From Burkholderia contaminans (lineage in GTDB: Bacteria > Pseudomonadota > Gammaproteobacteria > Burkholderiales > Burkholderiaceae), in contig NZ_CP090640.1 in assembly GCF_029633825.1 (NCBI RefSeq), positions 930,001 to 994,000 of the forward strand: a stretch of DNA of 64,000 nt, read 5' to 3'. Every line of letters begins with the position of its first letter. Position 1 is the first letter of the stretch. The position numbers and the translations under genes are program-made. The notes under the pieces were generated by a model. That model ran no database searches. It saw only the letters and a program-made list of their open reading frames with translations, and was not told the DNA's origin. This document shows, piece by piece, positions 1 to 8,549 of the stretch.

Positions 1-1153
1 GTGCACACACGTGCAGCGAATAGCCGAAACCCCAGTGCATCTTGCGGTTGTGGTCGTCCACGAGCGCCGTGCAGAAATGCAGCTGCAGGTCGGGACGCTC
101 GAGCGACGGATCGCTCTTGATGAAGCCGCCGGCCTCCGCGACGTTGCTCGTCATCATCCCGGTGCGGCTCGAGAAATAGCGCGCGAGCGCGGGCGTCATC
201 TTCGCGATCCCGCGCAGGCACACGCCGACCAGCTCCGATGAATTCACGCGCGTATTGATGATGAAATCGATATGGTCGATCAGGTTCGTGCCGACGTCCG
301 GCGCGTCCTGCACGACCGCGATCCCGTGCCGGCGCAACTGCTCCGCCGGGCCGATCCCGGAGCACATCAGCAGTTGCGGCGAATTGAACGCGCCGGCCGA
401 CAGGATCACTTCCGCGCGCGCGTCGAGCACCTCGACGCGCCCGTTGCGCGCGACAGCGACGCCGGCCGCCCGCTTGCCGTCGAACGTGACGCGCAGCACC
501 GTCGCATCGGTGATCACATGCAGGTTCGGCCGGTTGCGGCCATAGATATACGCGCGGGCGACGCTGCAGCGCGAGCCGTCGCGGTGCGTGACCTGGTAGA
601 AGCCGACGCCTTCCTGTGTCGCGCCGTTGAAGTCGTCGTTCAGCGGATAGCCGGCCGCGTGCGCGGCCTGGATGAATCGTTCGGAGAACGGATTGCGAAA
701 GCGCAGATCCGACACCGTGAGCGGGCCGTCCGCGCCATGCCACGCATCGGCGCCGCGCGCGTTGCCTTCCGCACGACGGAAATACGGCAGCACGTCCTGC
801 CAGCCCCAGCCCGTCGCGCCGAGCTGCGCCCATTCGTCGTAGTCGCCCGGGTGGCCGCGCGTGTAGATCATCGCGTTGATCGCGCTCGAGCCGCCCATCC
901 CGCGCCCGCGCGGCTGGTAGCCGCGCCGCCCGCCGAGGCCCGGCTGCGGCACCGTCTCGTAGCCGTAGTTCGTGCCGAGCTTGAACGGCACCAGTGCCGC
1001 GATGCCGACCGGCATGTTGACGAGCAGGTTGCGCTCCGTGTGCGAGCCGGCCTCGATCAGCGCGATCGTTGCATCGGGGCAGGCATCGGCGAGACGGCCT
1101 GCCAGGCTCGAGCCGCCCGAACCACCGCCGACGATGATGTAGTCGTATTGCAT
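1..1153 (-). CDS. GMC-family FAD oxidoreductase (choline/alcohol dehydrogenase type), 3' end outside window
   Basis: The gene reads leftward from an ATG at 1153 and runs off the window, so only the N-terminal ~384 residues are visible. The start is MQYDYIIVGGGSGGSSLAGR, a GxGxxG FAD-binding fold, followed by an IEAG strand end. Around residues 80-95 there is a GMC signature region (GRGMGGSSAINAM), and further in a second one (SAGAFNSPQLLMCSGIGP). These proteins oxidise primary alcohols to aldehydes with FAD; choline dehydrogenase and AlkJ are members. A GGAG-type ribosome site lies just upstream. It is divergent from an aldehyde dehydrogenase, which fits a two-step alcohol to aldehyde to acid route, but the substrate is inferred only. 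Family assignment is secure. Confidence 0.92.
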   Translation of the reverse strand, partial: MQYDYIIVGGGSGGSSLAGRLADACPDATIALIEAGSHTERNLLVNMPVGIAALVPFKLGTNYGYETVPQPGLGGRRGYQPRGRGMGGSSAINAMIYTRGHPGDYDEWAQLGATGWGWQDVLPYFRRAEGNARGADAWHGADGPLTVSDLRFRNPFSERFIQAAHAAGYPLNDDFNGATQEGVGFYQVTHRDGSRCSVARAYIYGRNRPNLHVITDATVLRVTFDGKRAAGVAVARNGRVEVLDARAEVILSAGAFNSPQLLMCSGIGPAEQLRRHGIAVVQDAPDVGTNLIDHIDFIINTRVNSSELVGVCLRGIAKMTPALARYFSSRTGMMTSNVAEAGGFIKSDPSLERPDLQLHFCTALVDDHNRKMHWGFGYSLHVCA

Positions 1154-1873
1154 GTCACGTCTCCGTCGTGTCATGAAAGGCCGCCACGCGACCGCGTCCC
1201 CTCTTGTAATGTTCGGGCATTGTAGGAATGGCCGTCGCGCACGCGGCGCGCGGATTCAAGAGCGATTCCTCTAAACGCCCGCGTGAACTAAATTTAAGAT
1301 GTATCGATTCGCTTTGCGCGACGCGCCGGCCACGAGAAGCCGATCCGTCGCGAAACGGGAGTGACGACGATGCAGCGCCAGGTTCTGCAGGCCGCGTGTC
1401 GACCGGGTTGTCCGGATGCGATGCGCGCAGCCCGCATTTCATTTCAAACGGCTGCCCGTGCGCGGATGCACGACGTCATGCGCACGGTCGATCGAAATCG
1501 AACGGCACGTGTCGTCGCCGACCGTTTGGACGGTTGGTCGCCGCAGCGGCACGATGCGCCGCGGCATGATGTGACGGACCCGTCGCGCTGCCCCGCTTCG
1601 GAGCGCCGGCGGGTAGTCGGGCAGCCGCGTCGCGCGCCCGGCAACAGTCGCATAGCGCCACCTGCACATGCGCATCGACACGGTTTCCGGATGCGCACAC
1701 CGTCGCGTGGATGCGACGCCCGCTGCACGCTTCAACCGGTTTTCGAGCATACGTCGCATCCGGCCCCGTGCCGCGCGACCCGCACCACCCCGATCCGCGT
1801 CGCCGCGCTCGCCGAGCGTGCGCGTGCGGCGTGACGGCCGGCCGACCAGCCCGGCCCAACTGGAGGAGACGAC
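1154..1873. other. 720-bp divergent intergenic region, no gene supported
   Basis: The space lies between the GMC oxidoreductase and the aldehyde dehydrogenase. Open frames here are Arg/Pro/Ala-rich compositional frames without a credible ribosome site or recognisable domain. An AT-richer patch at about 1260-1315 is the most likely place for promoters, but I could not pick convincing -35/-10 pairs. It is unusually long for this gene-dense window. Confidence 0.5.
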
Positions 1874-3316
1874 ATGAAGAACGACCTGCCCGAACTGGCC
1901 CCGCAAGCGCTGCCGTCGGTGGATGCGCTGACGGCGCTGCTGCGCGACCAGCGCGCGGCCTACCTGCGCGCGCCGTATCCGGCATGGGAAACGCGCATGA
2001 AGCACTTGCGCGCGCTGCGCACGATGCTGATCGACCATGCGGATGCACTCGCCGAAGCGATCAGCGCCGATTTCGGTCATCGCGCGAAGCAGGAAGTGCT
2101 GCTGTCGGAAATCTGGATGGCGAAGGAAGAGATCGACGACGCGCTCAAGCACGGCAAGCGCTGGATGAAGCCGATCCGCAAACCGATGAACAAGTGGCTG
2201 CGCCCGGCGCGCGCGAAGGTGATTCCGCAGCCGCTCGGCGTGGTCGGCATCGTCGTGCCGTGGAACTACCCGGTGCTGCTCGCGGCCGGCCCGCTGATCT
2301 GCGCGCTCGCGGCCGGCAACCGCGCGATCATCAAGATGTCCGAACTGACGCCGCGCACGTCGGCGCTGTTCGAGCAGCTCATCGCCAAGACCTTCACGCG
2401 CGACCACGTCGCGGTCGTGAACGGCGATGCGGAAGTGGGCGCCGCGTTCAGCGGGCTGCCGTTCGATCATCTGCTGTTCACCGGCTCGACGCACGTCGGC
2501 CGCCACGTGATGCGCGCGGCCGCCGACAACCTCACGCCCGTCACGCTCGAACTCGGCGGCAAGTCGCCGGCGATCGTCGGCCCGAACGCGCGCTTCGATG
2601 CAGCGGTCGACGCGATCGTCGCGGGCAAGACGCTGAATGCGGGCCAGACCTGCATCGCACCCGACTACGTGCTGCTGCCGCGCGGGATGGAAGCCGCGTT
2701 CATCGAGCGCGCGCGCGCACGGTTCGCGAAGCTGTATCCCGACCTGTCGGCCAACGGCGACTACACGACGATCGTGTCGCCGCGCCACTACGCGCGGCTG
2801 CAGCAGCTCGCGAGCGACGCGCAGGCGGCCGGCGCGCAGCTGCATCCGCTGTCCGATGCGCAATCCGATCCCGCATCGCGCCGCTTCGTGCCGTGCGCGG
2901 TCACGCAGGTGCCGGCCGCGTCGCAACTGATGCAGGAGGAAATCTTCGGGCCGCTGCTGCCGCTCGTGCCGTACGAACGGCTCGACGAAGCGATCGCATA
3001 CGTGAATGCGCGCCCGCGTCCGCTCGCGCTCTACCTGTTCGACGAGGACGGCGGCACGATCGACCGCGTGATGCGCGAAACGATCTCGGGCGGCGTGTCG
3101 ATCAACGAAACGCTGATGCACATCGCGTGCGGCAGTCTGCCGTTCGGTGGTGTCGGTGCGAGCGGCATGGGCGCATATCACGGCTACGACGGCTTCGTGA
3201 CGTTCTCGAAGATGAAGCCGGTGCTCACGCAGGCGCGCCTGAACGCGCGCAACCTGCTCGCGCCGCCGTACGGCAAGCGCTTCGCCGCGCTGATCAAGCT
3301 GATGCTGAAGTTCTGA
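1874..3316 (+). CDS. calB: Coniferyl-aldehyde-dehydrogenase-type NAD(P)+ aldehyde dehydrogenase
   Basis: The 480-residue protein is a soluble aldehyde dehydrogenase that oxidises an aldehyde to the acid with NAD(P)+. Visible landmarks are PWNYPVLLAAGPL in the cofactor fold, FTGSTHVGRHV, the general base Glu226 in LELGGKSP, and the catalytic Cys260 in GQTCIAPDYVL. The GQTC.APDY context is typical of the coniferyl aldehyde dehydrogenase / fatty aldehyde branch, which is shorter than betaine aldehyde dehydrogenases. A GGAGGAG ribosome site sits just before the ATG. Its divergent partner is a GMC alcohol oxidase or dehydrogenase, so the pair may work on an aromatic or aliphatic alcohol. The exact substrate is inferred from family resemblance. 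Confidence 0.9.
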   Translation: MKNDLPELAPQALPSVDALTALLRDQRAAYLRAPYPAWETRMKHLRALRTMLIDHADALAEAISADFGHRAKQEVLLSEIWMAKEEIDDALKHGKRWMKPIRKPMNKWLRPARAKVIPQPLGVVGIVVPWNYPVLLAAGPLICALAAGNRAIIKMSELTPRTSALFEQLIAKTFTRDHVAVVNGDAEVGAAFSGLPFDHLLFTGSTHVGRHVMRAAADNLTPVTLELGGKSPAIVGPNARFDAAVDAIVAGKTLNAGQTCIAPDYVLLPRGMEAAFIERARARFAKLYPDLSANGDYTTIVSPRHYARLQQLASDAQAAGAQLHPLSDAQSDPASRRFVPCAVTQVPAASQLMQEEIFGPLLPLVPYERLDEAIAYVNARPRPLALYLFDEDGGTIDRVMRETISGGVSINETLMHIACGSLPFGGVGASGMGAYHGYDGFVTFSKMKPVLTQARLNARNLLAPPYGKRFAALIKLMLKF

Positions 3317-3322
3317 GGGGAA

Positions 3323-3350
3323 CGGGCCGCGCGCATCGCGCCGCGGCCCG
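3323..3350. terminator. GC hairpin between convergent calB and srkA
   Basis: A 9-bp perfect stem (CGGGCCGCG pairing with CGCGGCCCG) with a 10-nt loop lies 6 bases after the calB stop and 40 bases before the end of the convergent kinase gene. There is no run of T, so it is at best a weak intrinsic terminator. Confidence 0.35.
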
Positions 3351-3388
3351 CACGTGCATGCCGCGCGGCAAGGGTGCCGCGCGCGCCG

Positions 3389-4411
3389 TCACACGGGCCA
3401 GAGCGGCCCTTCCTGCATCGCGCCGATCTGCTCGCGCAACTCGAGCACGCGCGCCTCCCAGTAGCGATGCGTGTTGAACCACGGAAACGCGGCGGGAAAG
3501 GCGGGATCGTCCCAGCGTCGCGCGAGCCATGCCGCGTAGTGGATCAGCCGCAGCGTGCGCAGCGCTTCGACGAGATGTAGCTCGCGCGGCTCGAATTCGC
3601 AGAAATCCTCGTAGCCGGCCAGCAGGTCCGCCAACGCGCGCGACGCGCCTTCGCGATCGCCCGGCAGCAGCAGCCACAGATCCTGGATCGCGGGCGCCAT
3701 CCGGCTGTCGTCGAAATCGACGAAGTGCGGGCCGGCATCGGTCCACAGCACGTTGCTCGGATGACAGTCGCCGTGCGTGCGCAGCAGGCGGATCTCGCCC
3801 GCCCGCTCGAACGCGGCCTCGACACCTTCGAGCGCGAGCGTCACGGCCGTCTCGTATGCGGGCCGCACATCGTCCGGAATGAAATCGTGCGCGAGCAGGT
3901 AGTCGCGCGGCTCGTAGCCGAACGTGTTGATGTCAAGCACGGGGCGCGCGACATACGGCTGCGTCGCGCCGACCGCATGGATCCGGCCGATGAAGCGGCC
4001 GAGCCATTCGAGCGTGTCGCTGCGATCGAGATCGGGCGCGCGGCCGCCGCGCCGCTCGAAGATCGAGAAGCGGAAGCCGTCGAACGCGTGCAGCGTGCGG
4101 CCGTCGAAGGTGCGCGCGGGCACCGCCGGAATCTCGCGCGCGGCGAGTTCGGCGACGAACGCGTGCTCTTCGAGGATCGCTTCGTCCGACCAGCGCGCCG
4201 GACGGTAGAACTTCGCGACGACCGGCGGGCCGTCTTCGATGCCGACCTGATAGACGCGGTTTTCGTAGCTGTTGAGCGCGAGCAGGCGCCCGTCGGTGCG
4301 CAGGCCGGCCGGTATCAGCACGCTGTCGAGCGCGTCGAGCACGCACTCGGGCGTGAGTCCGGCGAACGGCGGGCCGGCGGGAGAAGCGGGAGCGGAAGTG
4401 ACGTCTTTCAT
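3389..4411 (-). CDS. srkA: Stress response kinase A (SrkA/RdoA/YihE-type Ser/Thr kinase)
   Basis: The protein of about 340 residues has the aminoglycoside-phosphotransferase-like kinase fold of SrkA. The N-lobe contains ALNSYENRVYQVG and the ATP lysine in PVVAKFYRP. The catalytic loop is HGDCHPSNVLW near residue 213, and the metal-binding motif is FVDFDDSRM. In E. coli this kinase counteracts MazEF-type and Cpx-linked death responses and affects survival after DNA damage. The start at 4411 (MKDVTSAP) is preferred for lack of better evidence; an ATG three codons earlier at 4420 is equally possible, and neither has a strong ribosome site. The gene stands alone and converges on calB. Confidence 0.88.
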   Translation of the reverse strand: MKDVTSAPASPAGPPFAGLTPECVLDALDSVLIPAGLRTDGRLLALNSYENRVYQVGIEDGPPVVAKFYRPARWSDEAILEEHAFVAELAAREIPAVPARTFDGRTLHAFDGFRFSIFERRGGRAPDLDRSDTLEWLGRFIGRIHAVGATQPYVARPVLDINTFGYEPRDYLLAHDFIPDDVRPAYETAVTLALEGVEAAFERAGEIRLLRTHGDCHPSNVLWTDAGPHFVDFDDSRMAPAIQDLWLLLPGDREGASRALADLLAGYEDFCEFEPRELHLVEALRTLRLIHYAAWLARRWDDPAFPAAFPWFNTHRYWEARVLELREQIGAMQEGPLWPV

Positions 4412-4469
4412 GCCCCGCATTGTGCCGCCAGCCGGGCTGAAAGACGAGCGCCCGGTGCGGTGGTTGCGC

Positions 4470-4682
4470 TTAGTGAAGCGCCGCGCCGGCCGGCAGCACG
4501 GATTCGCCGGTGTCGATCAGGTCCTCGAGAAAGAACGGCTCGGTGTTGAGTTCCTTGGACTCGCCCGGTACGCCCGCGTACCAGGTCACCATGGCCATGT
4601 CGCCCAGGACGCGCTGGACGATGCCGCGCGCGCCCTTCGGCACCGCGATATGGGTAGTGCAGACAATCGACCCGACATGCAT
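4470..4682 (-). CDS. Small conserved-looking hypothetical protein, 70 aa
   Basis: The start MHVGSIVCTTHIAVPKGARG is chosen because it is preceded by GGGGAACC and gives a compact 70-residue protein ending in GAALH. A longer reading frame to 4787 has a low-complexity N-terminus and is unlikely. Residues 1-60 look like a small beta-rich globular domain, with a central MAMVTWYAGVPGE segment and an acidic FFLEDLIDTGE segment. There is no signal peptide or membrane segment. I do not recognise a named family. It sits in the same direction as srkA but 58 bases upstream of it, so co-transcription is possible. Confidence 0.7.
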   Translation of the reverse strand: MHVGSIVCTTHIAVPKGARGIVQRVLGDMAMVTWYAGVPGESKELNTEPFFLEDLIDTGESVLPAGAALH

Positions 4683-5477
4683 GATGGTTCCCCACTCTTG
4701 AATCTTGAAACCCGGCCCGCTGGCGAGCCGGCAAATGCACGATCCGCGCGCTCTCGACGGAGCGTTGCGCGTAATCCCATTGTTCACGGTTTATCGAAGC
4801 ACGAAAAGAAGAAGAAGCAGGCGAAGTGCCGCGAATTCGTCGAATGTCTCCAATCAACCACTACGCCGGAGCAGGCGCTTGCCCGCCCGGTTACCCCCAT
4901 CATACCCTGTCGAATGTGACTGCCCGCCGAATCCCCGGCATCACCGCGGCGCGCACGTGACCCACGCTCCACGTGCACCGTGAATCCGGTATCGGGTCGC
5001 CAGGCAATTTCGCGCGACTGCGATTGCCGAATCACGCGACGTCGTCATCACCTTCCCCCTGCCTCGAACGCAGCCGGCACAGCGACGGTTGCGCACGCAT
5101 CGCCCAGCGCCCTTCGTCATGCGATGCGCCGCCGACAGATGTTGCGTCCGGTGCAGGCGTTGCGGTACCTTTGATGCTCATTCGCGTTCCAGCGCATTCC
5201 GACACGATGCATCCGCTCACGTCCGTCCTCGCAAAATCCCGGCCGCAGTTCGACTCGCGGCCGCAGGCGTGCGCGCATCCGTCGGTCCTTCCTCCTCCTG
5301 TCGCACCGCCGCTCGTCGGCGCCGCGCCGCCCCCGCCGGCGGCACGCGCCGGCTGACCCGCCGGCTTTTCGTTTCGTCCTCCATTCGCCCGCAGGCTTGC
5401 ATTCGTGCGTCGTGACGCACGGCGGATTGCTGCGCGTGCGGATGGAACATTCCGATCCGTTCGACAGGTGGATTCAC
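4683..5477. other. 795-bp intergenic region, no gene supported
   Basis: This region lies between the divergent 70-aa gene and the EamA exporter. The only visible signals are a TATGAT-like hexamer on the minus strand near 4900 and an A-rich patch at 4800-4825. Open frames are short, Arg/Ser-rich and lack ribosome sites. I see no tRNA, repeat or conserved small protein. Confidence 0.5.
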
Positions 5478-6359
5478 ATGGTTTCGTTCAAACGCGCGCT
5501 CGCCGCGCATGGCGCGACGTCGCTCTTCGTGCTGCTGTGGAGCAGCGGTGCGATCTTCGCTGAACTCGGTCTGCGTCACGCCTCCGCGTTCGTCTTTCTC
5601 ACCGCACGTTTCGCACTGGCATCGCTCGTGCTGCTCTGGCTGGCCTTCGTGCGCAAACGCTGGCTGCCGCCGCGCGGCGAGCGTCGCATGGCCGCGCTGA
5701 CCGGCTTGCTGATGATGGGCGGCTATTCGATCTTCTACCTGCTCGCGCTCGAACGCGGGATCGCGCCGGGCGTGCTCGCGACGATCCTCGGCGTGCAGCC
5801 GATCCTCACGCTCGCGATCGTCGAGCGGCGCTGGCAGCTCGTCCGTGTCGCGGGGCTCGCGCTGTCGCTGGCCGGCCTCGCGCTCGTCGTGCTCCGCGGC
5901 GTAGGGGACGGCGGCCTGTCGCTTGCGGGCATCGCATGCGCGCTCACCGCGCTCGTCGCGCTGACCGCCGGCTCGCTGCTGCAAAAGCGCGTACGAGCGG
6001 CGCCCGCCGACGTATTGCCGCTGCAGAATACGATCGGCCTCGCACTGTGCGTGGCGATCGTGCCGTTCCGGCCGGTGTCGTTCGACATGAGCTGGGCATT
6101 CGTGATCCCGCTGCTGTGGCTCGGCATCGTGATTTCGGTGATCGCGCAACTGCTGTTCTACCGGTTGATGCAGCGCGGCGATCTCGTCAACGTGACGAGC
6201 CTGTTCTATCTCGTGCCCGTCGTCACCACGCTGATGGATGCCGCGTGGCTCGGCAACCGGCCCGAGCCGCTCGCACTCGCCGGCATGGGGGCCATCATCG
6301 CGGGGCTCGCACTCGTGTTCCGCGCGCCGGCGCCCCGCATGCAACCCGACCGCGCATGA
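5478..6359 (+). CDS. EamA/DMT-superfamily membrane transporter
   Basis: The 293-residue polytopic membrane protein has about ten hydrophobic helices in two halves, as expected for the drug/metabolite transporter superfamily. The first half contains SLFVLLWSSGAIFAELGLRHASA, a hallmark of EamA domain 1. The second starts near LAGIACALTALVALTAGSLLQKR. The ATG at 5478 has an AGGTGG ribosome site at proper distance. Alternatives upstream at 5442 and 5397 (TTG) would add hydrophilic residues before the first helix and are less likely. Members export amino acids or other metabolites, but the substrate cannot be read from sequence. Confidence 0.88.
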   Translation: MVSFKRALAAHGATSLFVLLWSSGAIFAELGLRHASAFVFLTARFALASLVLLWLAFVRKRWLPPRGERRMAALTGLLMMGGYSIFYLLALERGIAPGVLATILGVQPILTLAIVERRWQLVRVAGLALSLAGLALVVLRGVGDGGLSLAGIACALTALVALTAGSLLQKRVRAAPADVLPLQNTIGLALCVAIVPFRPVSFDMSWAFVIPLLWLGIVISVIAQLLFYRLMQRGDLVNVTSLFYLVPVVTTLMDAAWLGNRPEPLALAGMGAIIAGLALVFRAPAPRMQPDRA

Positions 6360-6662
6360 GCGGGCGTGCCGCCGCGCCAGCGAGTGCGGCGGCACGCATC
6401 GGACACATACGACGAATCCGCGAAAGTCGAAAGGCACGAGAAAGACATACGCAAGGCATTCGTCTGACTTGCGGGGAAGAATGCGTGATTCGTCAGGCTT
6501 TCCGCCGATTTTTAATGGTTCGGATAGCGAAAAGCACTGCCGGTTGCCTATACTCGAATTGACCGCCCCGCTCGCAATCGGGCCGGACCAATACTAGAAA
6601 CACCCGGCATGGGGCCGGAGCAAGCGCGCAAGCGCCCACTCCGGTCGACCTTGGAGACACGC
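6360..6662. other. 303-bp intergenic region upstream of a small membrane protein gene
   Basis: No gene is visible. A TATACT hexamer at 6549-6554 could be the -10 of the downstream small gene, but no good -35 lies 16-18 bases before it. The region from 6490 to 6570 is clearly more AT-rich than its surroundings, which fits a promoter zone. Confidence 0.4.
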
Positions 6663-6848
6663 ATGACGACCTACTTCACGATCGGCGACTTCATCCTGTT
6701 GATTCCGATGGCGCTGGCCGGAGCGCTGTTTCTCGGCGCGGTGCCGTGCGCAACCGAATTCCGCCACAACCTGCTGCGCGTGCTGGGCGTCATCCTCGGC
6801 GTCGGCGTCGCGGTGCTGCTCGTCGAAGGCCTGCCTGCGCTGATCTAG
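6663..6848 (+). CDS. Small membrane protein, 61 aa
   Basis: The protein MTTYFTIGDFILLIPMALAG... has two hydrophobic segments (residues 7-28 and about 38-57) separated by a short polar stretch CATEFRHNLLR. It therefore probably spans the inner membrane twice. The ATG follows a TTGGAGAC ribosome site. I recognise no characterised family, and it has no operon partner: the next gene downstream is convergent. Confidence 0.7.
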   Translation: MTTYFTIGDFILLIPMALAGALFLGAVPCATEFRHNLLRVLGVILGVGVAVLLVEGLPALI

Positions 6849-6956
6849 CGGCGCAACCCGTGCGCGGCGCGCATCGCTGCAGTGCAGCGATGCGATATGC
6901 TGCGCGCCAGCCATTGATACGGCACGCGATGTTTCGCATGCCGTATCGACTGCCGG

Positions 6957-8000
6957 TCAGATCGCCTGGTCGGTGGACGGCTTTTCCCACAGATTGATGC
7001 CGCCTTCCGTCGCGTAACGATCGATCTCCGCGAGTTCTTCCGCCGAGAATTCGAGGTTCTTCAGCGCGCCGACGTTTTCACGCACCTGCTCCGCGCGGCT
7101 TGCACCGATCAGCGCGGACGTGACGCGGCCGTTGCGCAGCACCCACGCGAGCGCCATCTGCGCGAGGCTCTGCCCGCGCCGTTCGGCGATTGCGTTGAGC
7201 TTGCGCACATGATCGAGATTGTCCGCGCTCAGGTGATCCTGCTTCAGCGAACCGCCGCCCGGCTTGTTCACGCGCGCATCGGCCGGCACGCCGTTCAGGT
7301 ACTTCGACGTGAGCAGCCCCTGCGCGAGCGGGGTGAACGCAATGCTGCCCGTGCCGATCTCGTCGAGCGTGCCGAGCAGTTCGGTTTCGACCCAGCGGTT
7401 CAGCAGGTTGTACGACGGCTGGTGGATCAGCAACGGCACCTTGTATTGCGCGAGCAGCTCGGCCATCTCGCGCGTCTTCGCCGCCGAGTACGACGAAATG
7501 CCGATGTAGAGCGCCTTGCCCTGCTGCACGGCCGACGCAAGCGCGCCCGCCGTTTCCTCGAGCGGCGTGTGCGCGTCGAAGCGGTGCGAATAGAAGATGT
7601 CGACGTAGTCGAGCCCCATCCGCTGCAGGCTCTGGTCGAGGCTCGCGAGTACGTACTTGCGCGATCCGCCGCCGCTGCCGTAGGGCCCCGGCCACATGTC
7701 CCAGCCGGCCTTCGTCGAAATCAGCAGCTCGTCGCGATACGGCCGGAAATCCTCTTTCAGCAACCGGCCGAAGTTGATTTCCGCGCTGCCGTACGGCGGC
7801 CCGTAGTTGTTCGCGAGATCGAAGTGGTTGATGCCGAGGTCGAACGCGGTGCGCAGGATCTCGCGCTGCGTCGAGATCGGCGTCGAGTCGCCGAAGTTGT
7901 GCCACAGGCCGAGCGACAGTGCGGGCAGTTTGAGCCCGGATTTGCCGCAGGTGCGGTATTGCATGTCGGCATAACGTTCGGAAGCTGCTTCGTAGGCCAT
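6957..8000 (-). CDS. Aldo/keto reductase, YghZ-type (L-glyceraldehyde 3-phosphate reductase family)
   Basis: The 347-residue NADPH-dependent oxidoreductase has a TIM-barrel fold. Tetrad residues are visible as FDLANNYGPPYGSAE (Asp and Tyr), LISTKAGWDMWPGPYGSGG (Lys) and YSHRFDAHTPLEE (His). The GWDMWPGPYG and SRKY segments are characteristic of the YghZ/AKR14 group, which detoxifies methylglyoxal and reduces L-glyceraldehyde 3-phosphate. The C-terminal cofactor-binding segment (SALIGASRAEQVRENVGAL) is present. The length is normal. The exact physiological substrate is inferred from the subgroup. Confidence 0.9.
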   Translation of the reverse strand: MAYEAASERYADMQYRTCGKSGLKLPALSLGLWHNFGDSTPISTQREILRTAFDLGINHFDLANNYGPPYGSAEINFGRLLKEDFRPYRDELLISTKAGWDMWPGPYGSGGGSRKYVLASLDQSLQRMGLDYVDIFYSHRFDAHTPLEETAGALASAVQQGKALYIGISSYSAAKTREMAELLAQYKVPLLIHQPSYNLLNRWVETELLGTLDEIGTGSIAFTPLAQGLLTSKYLNGVPADARVNKPGGGSLKQDHLSADNLDHVRKLNAIAERRGQSLAQMALAWVLRNGRVTSALIGASRAEQVRENVGALKNLEFSAEELAEIDRYATEGGINLWEKPSTDQAI

Positions 8001-8193
8001 GAGTCGGTTCCGTCAGGACATCGGGGGAAAGGACGCGCGCCGGCCGCGCTTGCGGCGCGACGGCGGCGAAGGAGTCATACGACGACTATGGTAGCGAAAG
8101 CGGCCGGATCGCGCTCGTCGGCACGGCGATGGACGCGGCCGCGGTGGTCGCCTACACTGCGGCGTCTCGAATCACCGTTTCAGCGAGGTTGGT

Positions 8194-8400
8194 ATGTCCC
8201 GGGTCATCTCGGTTGCGCTGCTCGTCGGCGGCGTCGTGCTGCTGTATTTCGGCGGCCAGTCGTTCCATTCGATCAACGACAACGTGTCGCGCTTCTTCAC
8301 CGGTTCGCCCGCGACGAAGACGATCCTGCTGATCGTGGGCGGTGCCGTCGCATCGTTCATCGGCCTGATCGGCCTCGCGATGCCGGGCAACAAGCGCTGA
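8194..8400 (+). CDS. DUF3185 family small membrane protein
   Basis: The 68-residue protein MSRVISVALLVGGVVLLYFG... has two membrane helices (residues 4-22 and 44-62) flanking a polar stretch QSFHSINDNVSRFFTGSPATK. This arrangement matches the DUF3185 family of unknown function, found in many proteobacteria. A GCGAGG ribosome site precedes the ATG. It is divergent from the aldo/keto reductase. Orientation, partner and function are unknown. Confidence 0.85.
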   Translation: MSRVISVALLVGGVVLLYFGGQSFHSINDNVSRFFTGSPATKTILLIVGGAVASFIGLIGLAMPGNKR

Positions 8401-8451
8401 GCGCGCAGTCGCGCGATGCGCGCACGGCCTGCGTCTTGCGTTCGGGCCGCG

Positions 8452-8482
8452 CCAAACGAAACGGGCGGCCAGGCCGCCCGTT
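8452..8482 (-). terminator. Rho-independent terminator of the PhyH dioxygenase gene
   Basis: An 11-bp perfect stem (AACGGGCGGCC / GGCCGCCCGTT) with a 1-nt apex. On the minus strand the stem is followed by TTTCGTTTGG, a T-rich tail, so it serves the leftward gene at 8550-9323. It may also stop DUF3185 transcription in the other direction. The tail-plus-stem-base sequence CCAAACGAAACGGGC at 8452-8466 recurs exactly at 33298-33312. Confidence 0.75.
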
Positions 8483-8549
8483 GTTCCATGCCCCCGCGAT
8501 GCGGTGCATCGCGGAATCGCCGCGGCCTTGAGGGCCGCCCGCTCCGCGC

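Noticed and set aside
1361..1834. 157-codon frame between the GMC and aldehyde dehydrogenase genes
   Set aside because: Arg/Pro-rich, no ribosome site, no recognisable motif; treated as non-coding.
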